Origin: Cordylochernes scorpioides
Taxonomy: Eukaryota > Arthropoda > Arachnida > Pseudoscorpiones > Chernetidae
Length of the DNA: 64,000 nucleotides
Direction: 5' to 3'
NCBI GenBank assembly: GCA_030710605.1
Contig: CP092868.1
Coordinates: forward strand, 25,574,115 to 25,638,114
Positions 1-10,040 of this stretch are shown in pieces. A program made the position numbers and the translations under genes. The notes under the pieces were generated by a model, which saw nothing but the letters and a program-made list of their open reading frames with translations, was not told the DNA's origin and did not search any database. Position 1 is the first letter of the stretch; every line of letters begins with the position of its first letter.

Positions 1-283
1 TGATAATCATGGTGGGTAGTTAGCAACTGCTTTTATTGTAAGCGCACCACATGTCTAAACATGTGAAAAGCAGTTCGACTTTACACCGACAATGTGCCCC
101 GTTTGAGCCCCGTTTGGTTACTTGCACTCGCTGGTGGGGTTGGACTTTTGCAAGAATCGGGGGCCATTGGAACATTTTATTATTATTTTTTTTAAACAGA
201 AAAAAGTGTCCAATGCGGGAATCGAACCCGGGTCGTAGGGGTCGAAAACCGAACGGTTTAACCAGCCTTCCACCGACCCCCTT
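1..283 (-). repeat. tRNA-derived SINE, nearly full copy
   Basis: The element reads on the minus strand. Its tRNA-like head lies at about 283-205, with an A-box-like stretch and a clear B box (GGGTTCGATTCCC) near 222-234. An A/T-rich linker follows, then a conserved body containing the palindrome-like block around 47-65 (ACATGTCTA/TAGACATGT). The same head and body recur at 35751, 48122, 51675, 52715, 54098 and 54625, which defines a dispersed family of about 300 bp. The 3' end runs off the window. The family name is not recognised. Confidence 0.8.
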
Positions 284-302
284 ACAATATAATATAATGC
301 GG

Positions 303-1303
303 CCTGTGATTGTAAAACGACATTTGAAAATTATCCCGCATGTGTTTCTTTTCAACGAAAAATCAAAATTTTATTCCAAGGAGAAACAACGACCATTTCT
401 AACCTTAGGGATGAAGTGTAGACCTGTGGTGTACTTACAGTACAGGCTGTCGTAACCCGCTGTCTACACATGTAGACGTGTGGTGTACTTACAGTACAGG
501 CTGTCGTAACCCGCTGTCTACACGTGTAGACGTGTGGTGTACTTACAGTACAGGCTGTCGTAACCCGCTGTCTACACGTGTAGACGTGTGGTGTACTTAC
601 AGTACAGGCTGTCGTAACCCGCTGTCTACACGTGTAGACGTGTGGTGTACTTACAGTACAGGCTGTCGTAACCCGCTGTCTACACGTGTAGACGTGTGGT
701 GTACTTACAGTACAGGCTGTCGTAACCCGCTGTCTACACATGTAGACGTGTGGTGTACTTACAGTACAGGCTGTCGTAACCCGCTGTCTACACGTGTAGA
801 CGTGTGGTGTACTTACAGTACAGGCTGTCGTAACCCGCTGTCTACACGTGTAGACGTGTGGTGTACTTACAGTACAGGCTGTCGTAACCCGCTGTCTACA
901 CGTGTAGACGTGTGGTGTACTTACAGTACAGGCTGTCGTAACCCGCTGTCTACACGTGTAGACGTGTGGTGTACTTACAGTACAGGCTGTCGTAACCCGC
1001 TGTCTACACGTGTAGACGTGTGGTGTACTTACAGTACAGGCTGTCGTAACCCGCTGTCTACACATGTAGACGTGTGGTGTACTTACAGTACAGGCTGTCG
1101 TAACCCGCTGTCTACACGTGTAGATTCCCATCCCTGGACACTTTTATTTTTCCATTTATCATTACTCTTCACAATTCATCCTTTCATACCTCATCCCTAA
1201 GGTTAGAATTAGTCGTTATTTCTCCTTGAAATAGAATTTTGATTTTTCATTCAAAAGAAACACATGCGGGATAATTTTCAAATGTCGTTTTACAGTTTGT
1301 AAT
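303..1303. mobile_element. Fold-back (terminal inverted repeat) element containing a 54-bp satellite
   Basis: The left arm at about 307-413 and the right arm at about 1190-1303 are inverted copies of one another; both contain the block that includes ACATGCGGGATAATTTTCAA. A copy of the same element without a satellite lies at 2594-2893, and a rearranged one at 26200-26395. The arms end in a motif like TTGTAAAACGACATT, as in a MITE. No coding capacity is seen. The right arm ends about 24 bp from the donor site of PEDS1 exon 2, in intron 2. Confidence 0.75.
414..1126. repeat. 54-bp minisatellite, about 13 units
   Basis: The unit is 54 bp and almost invariant; the only frequent change is CACGTG versus CACATG inside the palindrome CTACACGTGTAG. 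Because 54 is a multiple of three and the unit lacks stops in some frames, both strands show long spurious open frames built from an 18-residue repeat (for example WCTYSTGCRNPLSTRVDV). The unit resembles the SINE body segment TGTAGACATGTGGTGCACTT plus TACAGTAAAAGCAGTCG, so it probably arose from a SINE fragment inside the fold-back element. Confidence 0.95.
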
Positions 1304-1326
1304 TTAAAAAACGACCAATGTGATAC

Positions 1327-1532
1327 CTTGCCGATGAGAAAGAGGTCGACAGAGCCCCAGGTATCAGCTGCCCAGTGAGCCAGGCCACTGAGGAAGTCTG
1401 CAGTCAACATGCCGCCAAGAGCCGAGAGCAACATCCCGGCAGATGGCTGGAAGTGGATCATCATCAGACAAGAGTTGGCCACCAGCAGGGCCACACAGAT
1501 ACTGATACTGATCACCTCTTGGACTCTCTTTC
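1327..1532 (-). CDS. PEDS1: PEDS1 (TMEM189/Kua) coding exon 2, plasmanylethanolamine desaturase
   Basis: PEDS1 is the ER-membrane desaturase that makes the vinyl-ether bond of plasmalogens from plasmanyl lipids. This 206-bp exon starts after a TTTTTGCAG acceptor (AG at 1534-1533) and ends at AAG|GTATCA (GT at 1326-1325). It supplies residues 59-127 of the joined product. It reads GKRVQEV at the junction, then a hydrophobic segment (about 65-86), a second hydrophobic segment (about 90-106), and the family signature around TADFLSGLAHWAADTWGS, with H111 and D115 as candidate metal-site residues. The human protein has GALIADFLSGLVHWGADTWG at this place (recalled, not searched). The entry phase is 1 and matches exon 1 exactly; the exit phase is 0. 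The remaining His-rich catalytic exons lie beyond the window's left edge. The donor GTATCA is not the strongest consensus. Identity is very likely because exons 1 and 2 independently match consecutive parts of one protein. Confidence 0.93.
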
Positions 1533-1854
1533 CTGCAAAAATCCCGGGACTTAGAACAGAGACTACAGCATGAGATTGAGAGATTGAAACTAATTTATTA
1601 CAATGCTCATATAAGATTATATATGGTTAATTACAAAATTGAATAAATATTGTCACGGATTCCCCTGTAAATAAGTATTAGGAATCACGCGAACGGTAGT
1701 TTTCTATTGAAAGTTTATTCTACCTACATGCCAAAACAAGCTTCTTTTATATCGACAATTTTGGCTACTATTTACATAATAGTTATTATAGGATAATTTA
1801 CATGATGAATTGAAAATATATATGCAAATATTATACAGTGACATTATGAATAAA

Positions 1855-2100
1855 TAAGAATATGAAAAAATAGTACAAATGTGATATTGTACTGGGATAA
1901 GGTGCATAAATTAAGAAAAAGGATTCTCATTATGGGCCAACAGCCCGAAACGCGTCCGTGGTTAGCTTTTCTTGATTAATCAAGAATGGGTATTTGGTCA
2001 ATTCTGGAATAATTAAAAATCAACGAGAATAGTTGATATTTATTCCGATAGATGCCATCAGCAACTTTCAGTTGCACGATAATGAGATGCCTTTTTCTTA
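1855..2100 (+). mobile_element. Hammerhead family A element, ribozyme 5' half lost
   Basis: The block GTACTGGGATAAGGTGCATA at about 1888-1907 and the inverted end AGCAACTTTCAGTTGCACGA near 2060 are shared with copies at 36655, 45735 and 50355. At about 1934-1968 the 3' half of the ribozyme is kept (CAACAGCCC, GAAACGCGTC, CGTGG), but the CTGATGA box is missing. Self-cleavage is therefore not expected. It lies in PEDS1 intron 1, antisense to the gene. Confidence 0.65.
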
Positions 2101-2314
2101 AATAAGATTATATAATGATAAATATAGGAAAAATAGATATAAATAGATAAAGATAATTGATAAATATACATATATATAATATATATATACAAGTCTTCAT
2201 TGGTGGCGCCCACCTCGAGAAAGACTCCGCCACCGGTGGACTGCAAGAGTTCTTTCCCACAGAGTGGGCAGGTCGATAAGACTACAGCATGAAAGATATG
2301 GCTAAACATTTTAG

Positions 2315-2575
2315 AAGACTATAAAACCCTTGATTGGCTTGATGGCTGATAGTACCCTGTAAGGGCTCCTAATCCAAGGATACCGGATGAGCAGCGTTTG
2401 TACTCCATGTTAGGAGCGGCTGCACATGGCATCTGTTCCTCATGTCAGAGGCAGCCATTTCTTTTGGAGCTAAATCAGCCTGCCACTGAGTAGTGCTCCC
2501 AGTCTTAATGAGAAAGGCAGACGCATTCTACTTCACCCAGTGTGGAGATAAGAAATAATATAAAACCCTTGAGGT
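2315..2575 (+). repeat. Dispersed repeat (LINE-tail-associated family), fragment
   Basis: The stretch contains GATAGTACCCTGTAAGGGCT and the segment with CTCCATGTTAGGAGCGGCTG, then GGAGCTAAATCAGCCTGCCA. It is a degraded copy of the repeat at 24310-24660 (minus), 33665-33990 (minus), 41525-41910, 46790-47130 and 53220-53575. It is non-coding, and its ends are not sharply defined here. Confidence 0.6.
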
Positions 2576-2593
2576 ATAGAGTTGGAGAACGCG

Positions 2594-2893
2594 CGACATT
2601 TGAAAAGTATCTGGCATGTGTTTCTTTTGAACGAAAAATCGAAATTTATTTTAAGGAGAAATAACGATGATTTTTAACCTTAGGGATGAAGTATGAAAGG
2701 ATGAATTGTGAAGTGTAATGATAAACGGAAAAATAAAGTGTCCAGGGATGGGAATTTATCATTGCTCTTCACAATTCATCCTTTCATACTTCATCCCTAA
2801 GGTTAAAAATCATCGTTATTTCTCTTTAAAATAAATTTCGATTTTTTCGTTCAAAAGAAACACATGCGGGATAATTTTCAAATGTCGTTCTAC
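2594..2893. mobile_element. Fold-back element, copy without satellite
   Basis: Two inverted arms of about 140 bp flank a short centre. They are the same arms as in the 303-1303 element, but here the 54-bp array is absent. This copy shows the state before the satellite grew or was inserted. Confidence 0.75.
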
Positions 2894-2962
2894 AATAATA
2901 AGCCACATTATATTGTATTATAGAGTTTGGACTTAACAAGAATAGTTTCAGAAGATGAAACA

Positions 2963-3165
2963 CAAGGTAATAAAACCAAATCCATATAAATAGTGTGGGA
3001 CCTTACAGTAACAGCGTTGTTACCATCATCAGGCAAAAGTACTGAATGAGAAAAAAAGATCACAGCATTATAAAAACGCTGTTACCGAAAGGTAACACAC
3101 TATTTATTTGGATTTGGTCTTATTACCTTGTGTTTCTAATCTATAATTCAAATTGTACCTAATCA
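2963..3165. mobile_element. Hammerhead family B inverted dimer, degraded
   Basis: The left arm (minus sense) has CTGATGATGG with its stem II sequence but no GAAAC box. The right arm (plus) keeps GCTGTTACCGAAA but lacks the CTGANGA box. The outer flanks AATAAGACCAAATCC-like and GGATTTGGTCTTATTACC are inverted copies. It is recognisable but cannot form a ribozyme. Confidence 0.6.
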
Positions 3166-3234
3166 TTTCAGAAGAAGAGTTAATCTATCTGCACAAGTAT
3201 CCTTTCTCATCAGCAGGTGCAAAGACAAGGAAGG

Positions 3235-3535
3235 AAAGATCTACAAGAGATTGAGAAAGTTGTCACAGTATTGCGACACGGTCGAATTTGGTGGATTTAT
3301 ACATTTGGAGAACAGATCTTACAAGTAGCTTATAGATGAGTCAGAATTTCGACTTAGGATGACAAAGTATGGGTCAAACACAGAGAAAGAGGCTTCAAAG
3401 ATGTGGAGATAGACACATTCGAAGAATCTGTCCTTGGTGACAGAGAATTTCGAATTTTGCCAACTTTTGGTAAATACGGGATTTTTAAGGTAATTGAGCG
3501 AAGAACTAGACATACTGTAGTGATCTACATGATTG
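3235..3535. repeat. Direct duplication, copy 1
   Basis: This segment, which includes ACACGGTCGAATTTGGTGGA near 3277, recurs in the same orientation at 4258-4475 with an internal deletion. No gene family was recognised in any frame. The two copies flank a 111-bp-family MITE at 3914-4141, so this is either a local duplication or a low-copy element. Confidence 0.6.
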
Positions 3536-3913
3536 GATGGATGTCTACATATTAAGAAATTCCTATTGAAATATTAGGCAAAGAATGTATAAGGATAAAA
3601 ATGTATTTATAGAAGATGCTTGAAGAATAGTGATTTAGCTCACGTTTTGATTGGAGGTATAGGCTTTAAAAAAAAAAAAAGAGACAACTTTGCTGTATGT
3701 AATATCCTTTTCTTCAATACAGCAAAACAATCTTAACTTTGGTCGATTCTAGAGAGATTATCAAGCGCTTAAAGTCGAGCCGAAGAAAAGAGAAAAAACG
3801 TGTTCAATGCGTATTGTTACAGCACGAGAGAAAATACGAAAATACTCTGAACGTTAAGAATTTCGTCAACTCCCGATAGATAGTACGTATGTTCGGGGGA
3901 AATATCAATTATA

Positions 3914-4141
3914 CAATCATAGACAAAACTTAAGGAAGTTGTACCTTTTAGTATGTATATCGGGATTCAGACAATAACTATAAAGATATTTGATACACAG
4001 TGACCTTTATTGAAAACACACGAGATAACTAATTGTGAAAAAAAAAAACTATTCTGTCTACTTAAAAAAATAAAAAATAGTCGACCTGGAAAATCAAAGA
4101 CTTTCAGTCTTGACATCCACTTAAGTTTTGATCATGACTGT
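3914..4141. mobile_element. MITE of the 111-bp family, single-unit copy
   Basis: The ends are inverted versions of a motif like ACAATCATAGACAAAACTT and AAGTTTTGATCATGACTGTA. Exactly one internal unit (TATCGGGATTCAGACAATAA, then CAGTGACCTTTATTGAA) is present. This appears to be the ancestral short form of the elements at 17186, 20050, 43406 and 61763, which carry 2, 9, 5 and 1 units. Confidence 0.7.
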
Positions 4142-4257
4142 AGTTGGAATTGGAAAAAAAAGGACATGAGAGAGAGAGAGTAAACAAACCTGGGCAGAAA
4201 CCCGACTAACTGTTACTTGATCGAAAGAAGATAAAAATATTTTTAGAATGCAAAGAA

Positions 4258-4475
4258 GGAACGCTCTACAAGAGATTGAGAGAGAGAAAGTAGTCGACAG
4301 TATTGTGACACGGTCGAATTTGGTGGATTTATACATTTGGAGAACAGATCTTGCAAGTAGCTTATAGATGAGTCGGAATTTCGAATTTTGCCAACTTTTG
4401 GTACATGCGGGATTTTTAAGGGAACGATGGAAGAAATAGACATACTGTAGCGATCTACGTGATTGGATGGCAAAC
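4258..4475. repeat. Direct duplication, copy 2
   Basis: This is the partner of 3235-3535 in direct orientation. It lacks the segment around 3355-3440 of the first copy. Open frames here are short and share no recognised motif. Confidence 0.6.
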
Positions 4476-4689
4476 AGAACTAGTGTCATTTCCATCTATT
4501 TACTAGGATGCCATCTCCAAAAATAAACCTACACAAGCCAAAACAAATATTTACAGAACAGTTCCATATGTTTGTTCGATCCATAAACACCTGTAGATAG
4601 ACCAAGAGAGAAGGTCCGTGTTTAGCCCTGTTGAGTCGTGCTCCCCCTGAGCAATAAGGATAGATAGATGTATTGTAGACGGGCCGAAT

Positions 4690-4894
4690 CAACAACGTGA
4701 CCCAGATGTCTGCGCCGTCGGAGGTCGATTGCCAGCAGCAGCAGTCTTGGCGCCGATCGCTCGCGTTCTAATTAATAATCGCGTGAAGTCTTGAAGCCAC
4801 GCGAGCTAATAATGTACACGTGGGTGGGTGGGGCAGCCTGGCGGGCGGGCTTCAAGGTCGGTACCGTAGCCCGGCCCGCATCCCATCATCCTGA
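4690..4894. other. GC- and CpG-rich stretch next to a minisatellite
   Basis: Roughly 200 bp are visibly richer in G, C and CpG than all surrounding intron sequence (for example GCGCCGTCGGAGGTCG and GGCAGCCTGGCGGGCGGGCT). No coding frame or promoter motif was recognised. It may be part of an unrecognised element or a small CpG island. It sits directly against the first unit of the 87-bp array. Confidence 0.4.
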
Positions 4895-6107
4895 GGTCGG
4901 GAAACTACCCCGATCTCATGGTTGTACTATGGAGGAGGACTCTACCCAGATGTATCTATAGATACTTCCTGATGTTGGAGCTGGGGTAGGGAAACTACCC
5001 CGATCTCATGGTACTATGGAGGAGGACTCTACCCAGATGTATCTATAGATACTTCCTTATGTTAGAGCTGAGGTCGGGAAACTACCCCGATCTCATGGTA
5101 CTATGGAGGAGGACTCTACCCAGATGTATCTATAGATACTTCCTGATGTTAGAGCTGAGGTCGGGAAACTACCCCGATCTCATGGTACTATGGAGGAGGA
5201 CTCTACCCAGATGTATCTATAGATACTTCCTGATGTTAGAGCTGGGGTCGGGAAACTACCCCGATCTCATGGTACTATGGAGGAGGACTCTACCCAGATG
5301 TATCTATAGATACTTCTTGATGTTAGAGCTGGGGTCGGGAAACTACCCCGATCTCATGGTACTATGGAGGAGGACGCTACCCAGATGTATCTATAGATAC
5401 TTCCTGGTGTTAGAGCTGGGGTCGGAAAACTACCCCGATCTCATGGTACTATAGAGGAGGACTCTACCCAGATGTATCTATAGATACTTCCTGATGTTAG
5501 AGCTGGGGTCGGATAACTACCCCGATCTCATGGTACTATGGAGGAGGACTCTACCCAGATGTATCTATAGATACTTTCTGGTGTTAGAACTGGGGTCGGG
5601 AAACTACCCCGATCTCATGGTACTATGGAGGAGAACTCTACCCAGATGTATCTATAGATACTTCTTGATGTTAGAGCTGGGGTCGGAAAACTACCCCGAT
5701 CTCATGGTACTATAGAGGAGGACTCTACCCAGATGTATCTATAGATACTTCCTGATGTTAGAGCTGGGGTCGGATAACTACCCCGATCTCATGGTACTAT
5801 GGAGGAGGACGCTACCCAGATGTATCTATAGATACTTTCTGGTGTTAGAACTGGGGTCGGGAAACTACCCCGATCTCATGGTACTATGGAGGAGCACTCT
5901 ACCCAGATGTATCTATAGATACTTCCTGGTGTTAGAGCTGGGGTCGGGAAACTACCCCGATCTCATGGTACTATGGAGGAGCACTCTACCCAGATGTATC
6001 TATAGATACTTCCTGGTGTTAGAGCTGGGGTCGGGAAACTACCCCGATCTCATGGTACTATGGAGGAGGACTCTACCCAGATGTATCTATAGATACTTCC
6101 TGATGTT
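4895..6107. repeat. 87-bp minisatellite, about 14 units
   Basis: The unit begins GGTCGGGAAACTACCCCGAT and contains the palindrome TATCTATAGATA. Variation is limited to a few point changes (TCCTGATG/TTCTGGTG, GGACTC/GCACTC). The 29-residue open repeat on the plus strand (starting MVLWRRTLPRCIYRYF) is a consequence of unit length 3 x 29, and is broken wherever TATGG becomes TATAG. No protein function is proposed. Confidence 0.95.
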
Positions 6108-6382
6108 ATTGGTACTATGAAGTTGATGACTTAACGCAGAAAAAATGTAAAAGAGACCGCACACAAAAAGTGACCTTAGCTCGAGCTAATTTTGCCGTGT
6201 CACATGAATACCAATAAACAGTCTTTGCTAAGTTTAAAATGAACCTACCTCTACAAACCTCCTATTGCGGTGACAGACATTATTAGATGGTAAGAGTTGG
6301 CTCATCAGTGGTGAACCCTCTCAGCGGTTTCGCCTAATTATTCTTCAGAGAGCTCTACCATTGATTTGGATTGTTTTTCTTA

Positions 6383-7203
6383 TACAGGCTGTCCCAAAAT
6401 AACGGAGTTAATATTCAATTTATCCTAAAACACATAAAAAGTATGGGACCGTAATAATTTAATTTATGTTTTGTCAGATTCTCCATGTTTTTATCAACCA
6501 TTTTCTTAAGTTTCGAATTTGTGTTACTTATTTTAGGGTGTTAAACAAACGTAGTGCAATTATTGACCTTTTCGTCAAGGAAAACGTCAATGTGAAGTTG
6601 TTGGGCTGCTCAAAGTGCCTCAACAAACTGTATCCAAGGTCATTCATCGCTTCAATGAGCTTGGCCATGAAGGTGACTGTGACAGATGAGGAAGAACGCG
6701 CAACGCAAACACATCCGTCAACCGTAAGATCATCGAAAAGCAACTTCAACGAAATTCGAGGGCGTCCATGAGAAAAATCGCTGTGAGACAGGCATAAGCA
6801 AGTTGTCGGTACATCGAATAGCGAAAAAGGAATTCAATCTCAAGGCGTACAAGTTCCAGAAAGTTCAGCTTCTCACGGATGAGAACAAGCGCGTACGGCT
6901 GGAGAGATATCGCCAACACAAGCATTGGGCCACTGGTCAGCGATGAGAGCGCATCCTCTTCACGGACGAGAAGCTGTTCACCCTCGACCTGTTCACCAAC
7001 CACCAAAACGACAGGAGCTGGTCCTCTGAGACTCCCGGCACGTCGGCCATCGTCGAACACCGCCAAAATCCGCAGTCGGTTATGGTATGGGCCAGAATTG
7101 GTGCCAGTGTCAAGACTCCTCATTTTCGTAAATCAGGGGTCAAAATCACAACCAAGAAATCTATCACCACGACATTCTTGAGGCCGTCGTACTCCCGTGG
7201 GTT
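6383..7203 (+). pseudogene. Tc1/mariner-superfamily transposase, frameshifted and 3'-truncated
   Basis: A terminal repeat-like start (ACAGGCTGTCCCAAAATAAC at 6384) follows TATA. Read across frames, the DNA gives a DNA-binding half (VPQQTVSKVIHRFNELGHEG near 6615-6675, RKIAV near 6770, LSVHRIAKKEFNLKAYKFQ near 6805-6855). A catalytic half follows, with ILFTDEKLFTLD (first Asp of the triad, about 6952-6990), then NPQSVMVWARIGA near 7068-7105 and VKINQEIYHHDILE near 7140-7178. The sequence stops after VVLPWV at about 7203, before the second and third acidic residues. At least three frameshifts and stops are needed to read it. It is therefore an inactive fossil lying antisense to PEDS1. Confidence 0.8.
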
Positions 7204-8344
7204 TTCACTAACTACTCTGACGATTTGTTTTTAGTATTTTTTACTATTTTGTTTATACAACAAATATTGTATTGATAGAGATTTGTTTTTTCTATATTCT
7301 CTTATCTTCCCTGGCCTGGGGAATCTAACCTTTTTGAACAACCTTGGTGGCGAGCAGTACCTTGGTACTTTGCTATAGTGTATTGCGGCTTGTTTGCTTG
7401 CTACATTCATTTTTGGGCTCGAATATCATACATTTTGGTTAGTAGCCTATAAAACTATATTCTCTATCTTTGTTCGTTATATACAATAATTTTTTATTTT
7501 GTTGTTTTTATCTTGAAGATAGAGGTTGTCTGGTCGGCATTCATATTTCTTAAAATTAAGAAACACTTCGGTCAGTAAATCTTTTAATTTTATCGATGTT
7601 TCAACAAAAATAAAAACATTTAAACTAGCCGAAGTATCTCTTAAATTCAAGAACTATTTTGTAGTTTTTATTTTCTCTTATTATTTTTATTTTATCTCAT
7701 ATATATATATATTAATTTTAAGGAATTCTCTGTTCTTCTTCTTTTTTTAAAATATGATATTTTCATTTGCACTCTTATTCGCTTTATTTGCGCTTTTATC
7801 TTTTTATTCTTTGTTTTAGATTTTATATTATTTGATCATACGGGTGATTTGCTTTTAGGCCTTCAATTAAAAAAAAAAATCTTCTAAATATTTTAAACTT
7901 AAAAATTATACACACAGGCCTCAATACTTTATATAAAAAAAAAACTTTGTCTATAAAGAGTTCTGGGAAATTCTATACAATGCCAATAACTTATTCTCTA
8001 GATAAAAGTTAGCATGACATGACAAAAAAGGAGTCCATAGGTCGTGCTTAGAACCTGGGGAAGAAGAAAAGGAAGCGTGATAAGTGTCTCCAAGGAGGGC
8101 GGAATGATAATGATGATGAGACGTGGGCATTCATCATCAGCGGGCCAACACCTTTTCTAATGAAGGCAGACGCCAAGGACGTTTTGTCGTCGTCTGTTTG
8201 TCTAACCTTTCTCTCTCTCTCACCCGCGTGTCCTTCGTACATCTTCCCTCTATCTCTACAAGTCTCTTCCTCGAGCTCTCTGTTTCCTTTTAGTACTTCT
8301 ATAGTGAGACGCTTCTTTAACGATCATGCCATGTTAACGACCAT
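7204..8344. other. AT-rich intronic stretch, nothing recognised
   Basis: The sequence is rich in A and T, with several poly-A runs. The segment 7290-7460 (CTTATCTTCCCTGGCCTGGG) has the look of a retroelement end but no partner in the window. No gene, RNA or clear repeat is supported. Confidence 0.5.
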
Positions 8345-8830
8345 TTAAAAAATAATTCTTGGTAGCATCCATCCATTTATCTCGGGATTTTTTTTTTTTT
8401 AACCTTTCAATTTGTCTCAAATAGCGAATAACTGTAGAGTGTTCGACGTATATAAACACACGTGATCGAATTGACCCTGCTTACTACCACGGCGATGCTG
8501 AAGCTTTCTTTCGGACATTGCCGTAACAATACGTTCTAGAAACGGATTCTTCTTGTTGCGTAGAAGAAATAATTCTTGGTAGCATCCATACATTTATCTC
8601 GGGATTTTTTTTTTTAACCTTTCAATTTGTCTCAAATAGCGAATAACTGCAGGGTGTTAGACGTTGAGTTTATTAGACAACCTCTAGTGTAGTTTTTGTA
8701 TGTTTCGCTTATATCGCCTTAAATCTTGTCCAACTCAGAGGGCCGGGCGTTCACGAGAGACACTGTTGGGATCGCTGAATTTTACGAAACAACTTCTTCT
8801 CTGTAGGGCATTCCTCGTCTTGTATCCTTA
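8345..8830. repeat. Left arm of a large inverted repeat, with an internal direct duplication
   Basis: The block starting AATTCTTGGTAGCATCCAT occurs twice in direct orientation (about 8352-8440 and 8568-8655). The segments 8425-8585 and 8660-8775 reappear inverted at about 9860-10030 and 9720-9830. This suggests the termini or LTR-like parts of one element in opposite orientations. The family is unknown. Confidence 0.65.
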
Positions 8831-8866
8831 ATTACGACCAACCTTCAAATACGACAAGCGACCATT

Positions 8867-8895
8867 AAAAAAAAAAAAAAAGGGGGGGGGGGGGG
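8867..8895. repeat. Homopolymer junction, poly-A then poly-G
   Basis: A run of A is followed immediately by a run of G. The exact length is not reliable in most assemblies. No function is implied. Confidence 0.8.
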
Positions 8896-9256
8896 AATGT
8901 ATGTTACCAAAAGGGGAAATTTATATTAATGTGGGTGAACAAAACGAATGACCAATTTGGGATATTAATGCGTTAATATTTGCATATATGACATATTATT
9001 TAATCATGTTATATACATGCTTATAAATGGCTATACTTATTCTGATATTACCATATTTAATGCTATATATGAATTTATACTAATAATTTATAATAAGTTA
9101 AAAAAAAAAACAGGACAAATTCATATTATATGCATCTATCTGCTATAAAAAAAAATTAAAATTATTTTTGACGTGTTTGTTTCTTTTTAAAATAATTTTC
9201 TACTGTCCTTACTGCAATGATACAATAATGTAACATTATCATTGCAAGAAGAAATA

Positions 9257-9581
9257 CTAGCCGAATGACCCGGGCAACGCCCGGGTTTTACCCGATTAAA
9301 TGCTTTTATTCAAATACTATTCGTTACAATTATAAATTGGCGCCGTGGATGTCATTCTTGTATAATATATAAATGAGTTTTAAAAATTGTAAAAAAAAAA
9401 AAAAATGCATCGGCCGGGAATCGAACCCGGGCCGCCCGCGTGGCAGGCGAGCATTTTACCCCTGAACTACCGATGCTTATAAGAAATGGCCATATTTGGG
9501 TATTTATTCCATTCACAAAGGCACACAAACGGTGACAGAATTAAGAATTGATTGATGACTCTGATACTTGTATATTATAGA
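9257..9581 (-). mobile_element. Non-autonomous Helitron carrying a tRNA-Gly-like gene
   Basis: On the minus strand the element begins TCTATAATATACAAG (5' TC) and ends GGCTAG, preceded by the hairpin CCCGGGCGTTGCCCGGG. The flanks are A and T, as expected for Helitron insertion between A and T. It is 325 bp long and has no protein. It carries a complete tRNA-Gly(GCC)-like sequence followed on the same strand by a long T run. Relatives are at 26638, 26995, 30718 and 59890. Confidence 0.8.
9406..9476 (-). tRNA. tRNA-Gly(GCC)-like gene inside a Helitron
   Basis: The acceptor stem GCATCGG/CCGATGC pairs perfectly and is followed by discriminator A. The anticodon loop CTGCCAC gives anticodon GCC. 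The T arm GGGTTCGATTCCC (B box) is perfect. One mismatch is visible in the D stem (GTTC against AAAT, where glycine tRNAs normally have GAAT). A run of T follows, suitable as a Pol III terminator. It may be a transcribable tRNA or only the promoter of a mobile element. Because it is repeated within the same transposon, it should be counted as element-borne. Confidence 0.7.
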
Positions 9582-9684
9582 TAGATGGTACTAATAAATG
9601 ATTTTAAAACAAGACATCTTCACAATTTAGTTTTCCGAGTTCACAAAACTCGGGTATAACACCATGTTATCAGAACCTGGAAGC

Positions 9685-10040
9685 CACTTCGGAATGCCCT
9701 ATGTGTCGCAAAATCCACGATACCAACTGTGTCTCTCGTGAACGGCCGGGTGTTGGACAAGATTGAGGCGATATAAGGCGAAACACAACTAAAACTACAC
9801 TAAAGGTTGTTTAATAAACACAACCTCAGCCACTTCACAGTTATTCGTTATCTTAGACAAATTGAAAGATGGAAAAAAAAAATTTCGGAGATAAATGGAT
9901 ATTCTACCAAGAATTACTTCTTCTACGCAACAATGGGAATCCATTTCTCGAACAAATTGTTACGACAATGCCTGAAAGAAAGCTTCAGCATCGCCGTGGT
10001 AGTAAGCAGGGTCAGTTCAACCACGTGTGTTTACCACCAA
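9685..10040. repeat. Right arm of the large inverted repeat
   Basis: The arm carries inverted counterparts of 8425-8775, including ACGGCCGGGTGTTGGACAAG (about 9744-9763) and AAAGCTTCAGCATCGCCGTG (about 9978). The Helitron at 9257-9581 lies between the arms. The short open frames over this arm show no known domain. Confidence 0.65.

Noticed and set aside
205-283. Independent tRNA gene
   Set aside because: The tRNA-like head is followed by a conserved SINE body and recurs many times with the same body; a proper anticodon stem is not formed.
352-1131. Open frame of 259 residues on minus and 240 on plus
   Set aside because: Both are translations of the same 54-bp satellite; the unit length is a multiple of three, so frames stay open without selection.
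5008-6120. Repeated MVLWRRTLPRC frame as a gene
   Set aside because: By-product of the 87-bp array, and interrupted in several units by TATGG to TATAG changes.
6299-6334. Active type II hammerhead
   Set aside because: The permuted boxes are present, but no stem I can be formed between the cleavage position and CTGATGA; kept only as a lower-interest finding.
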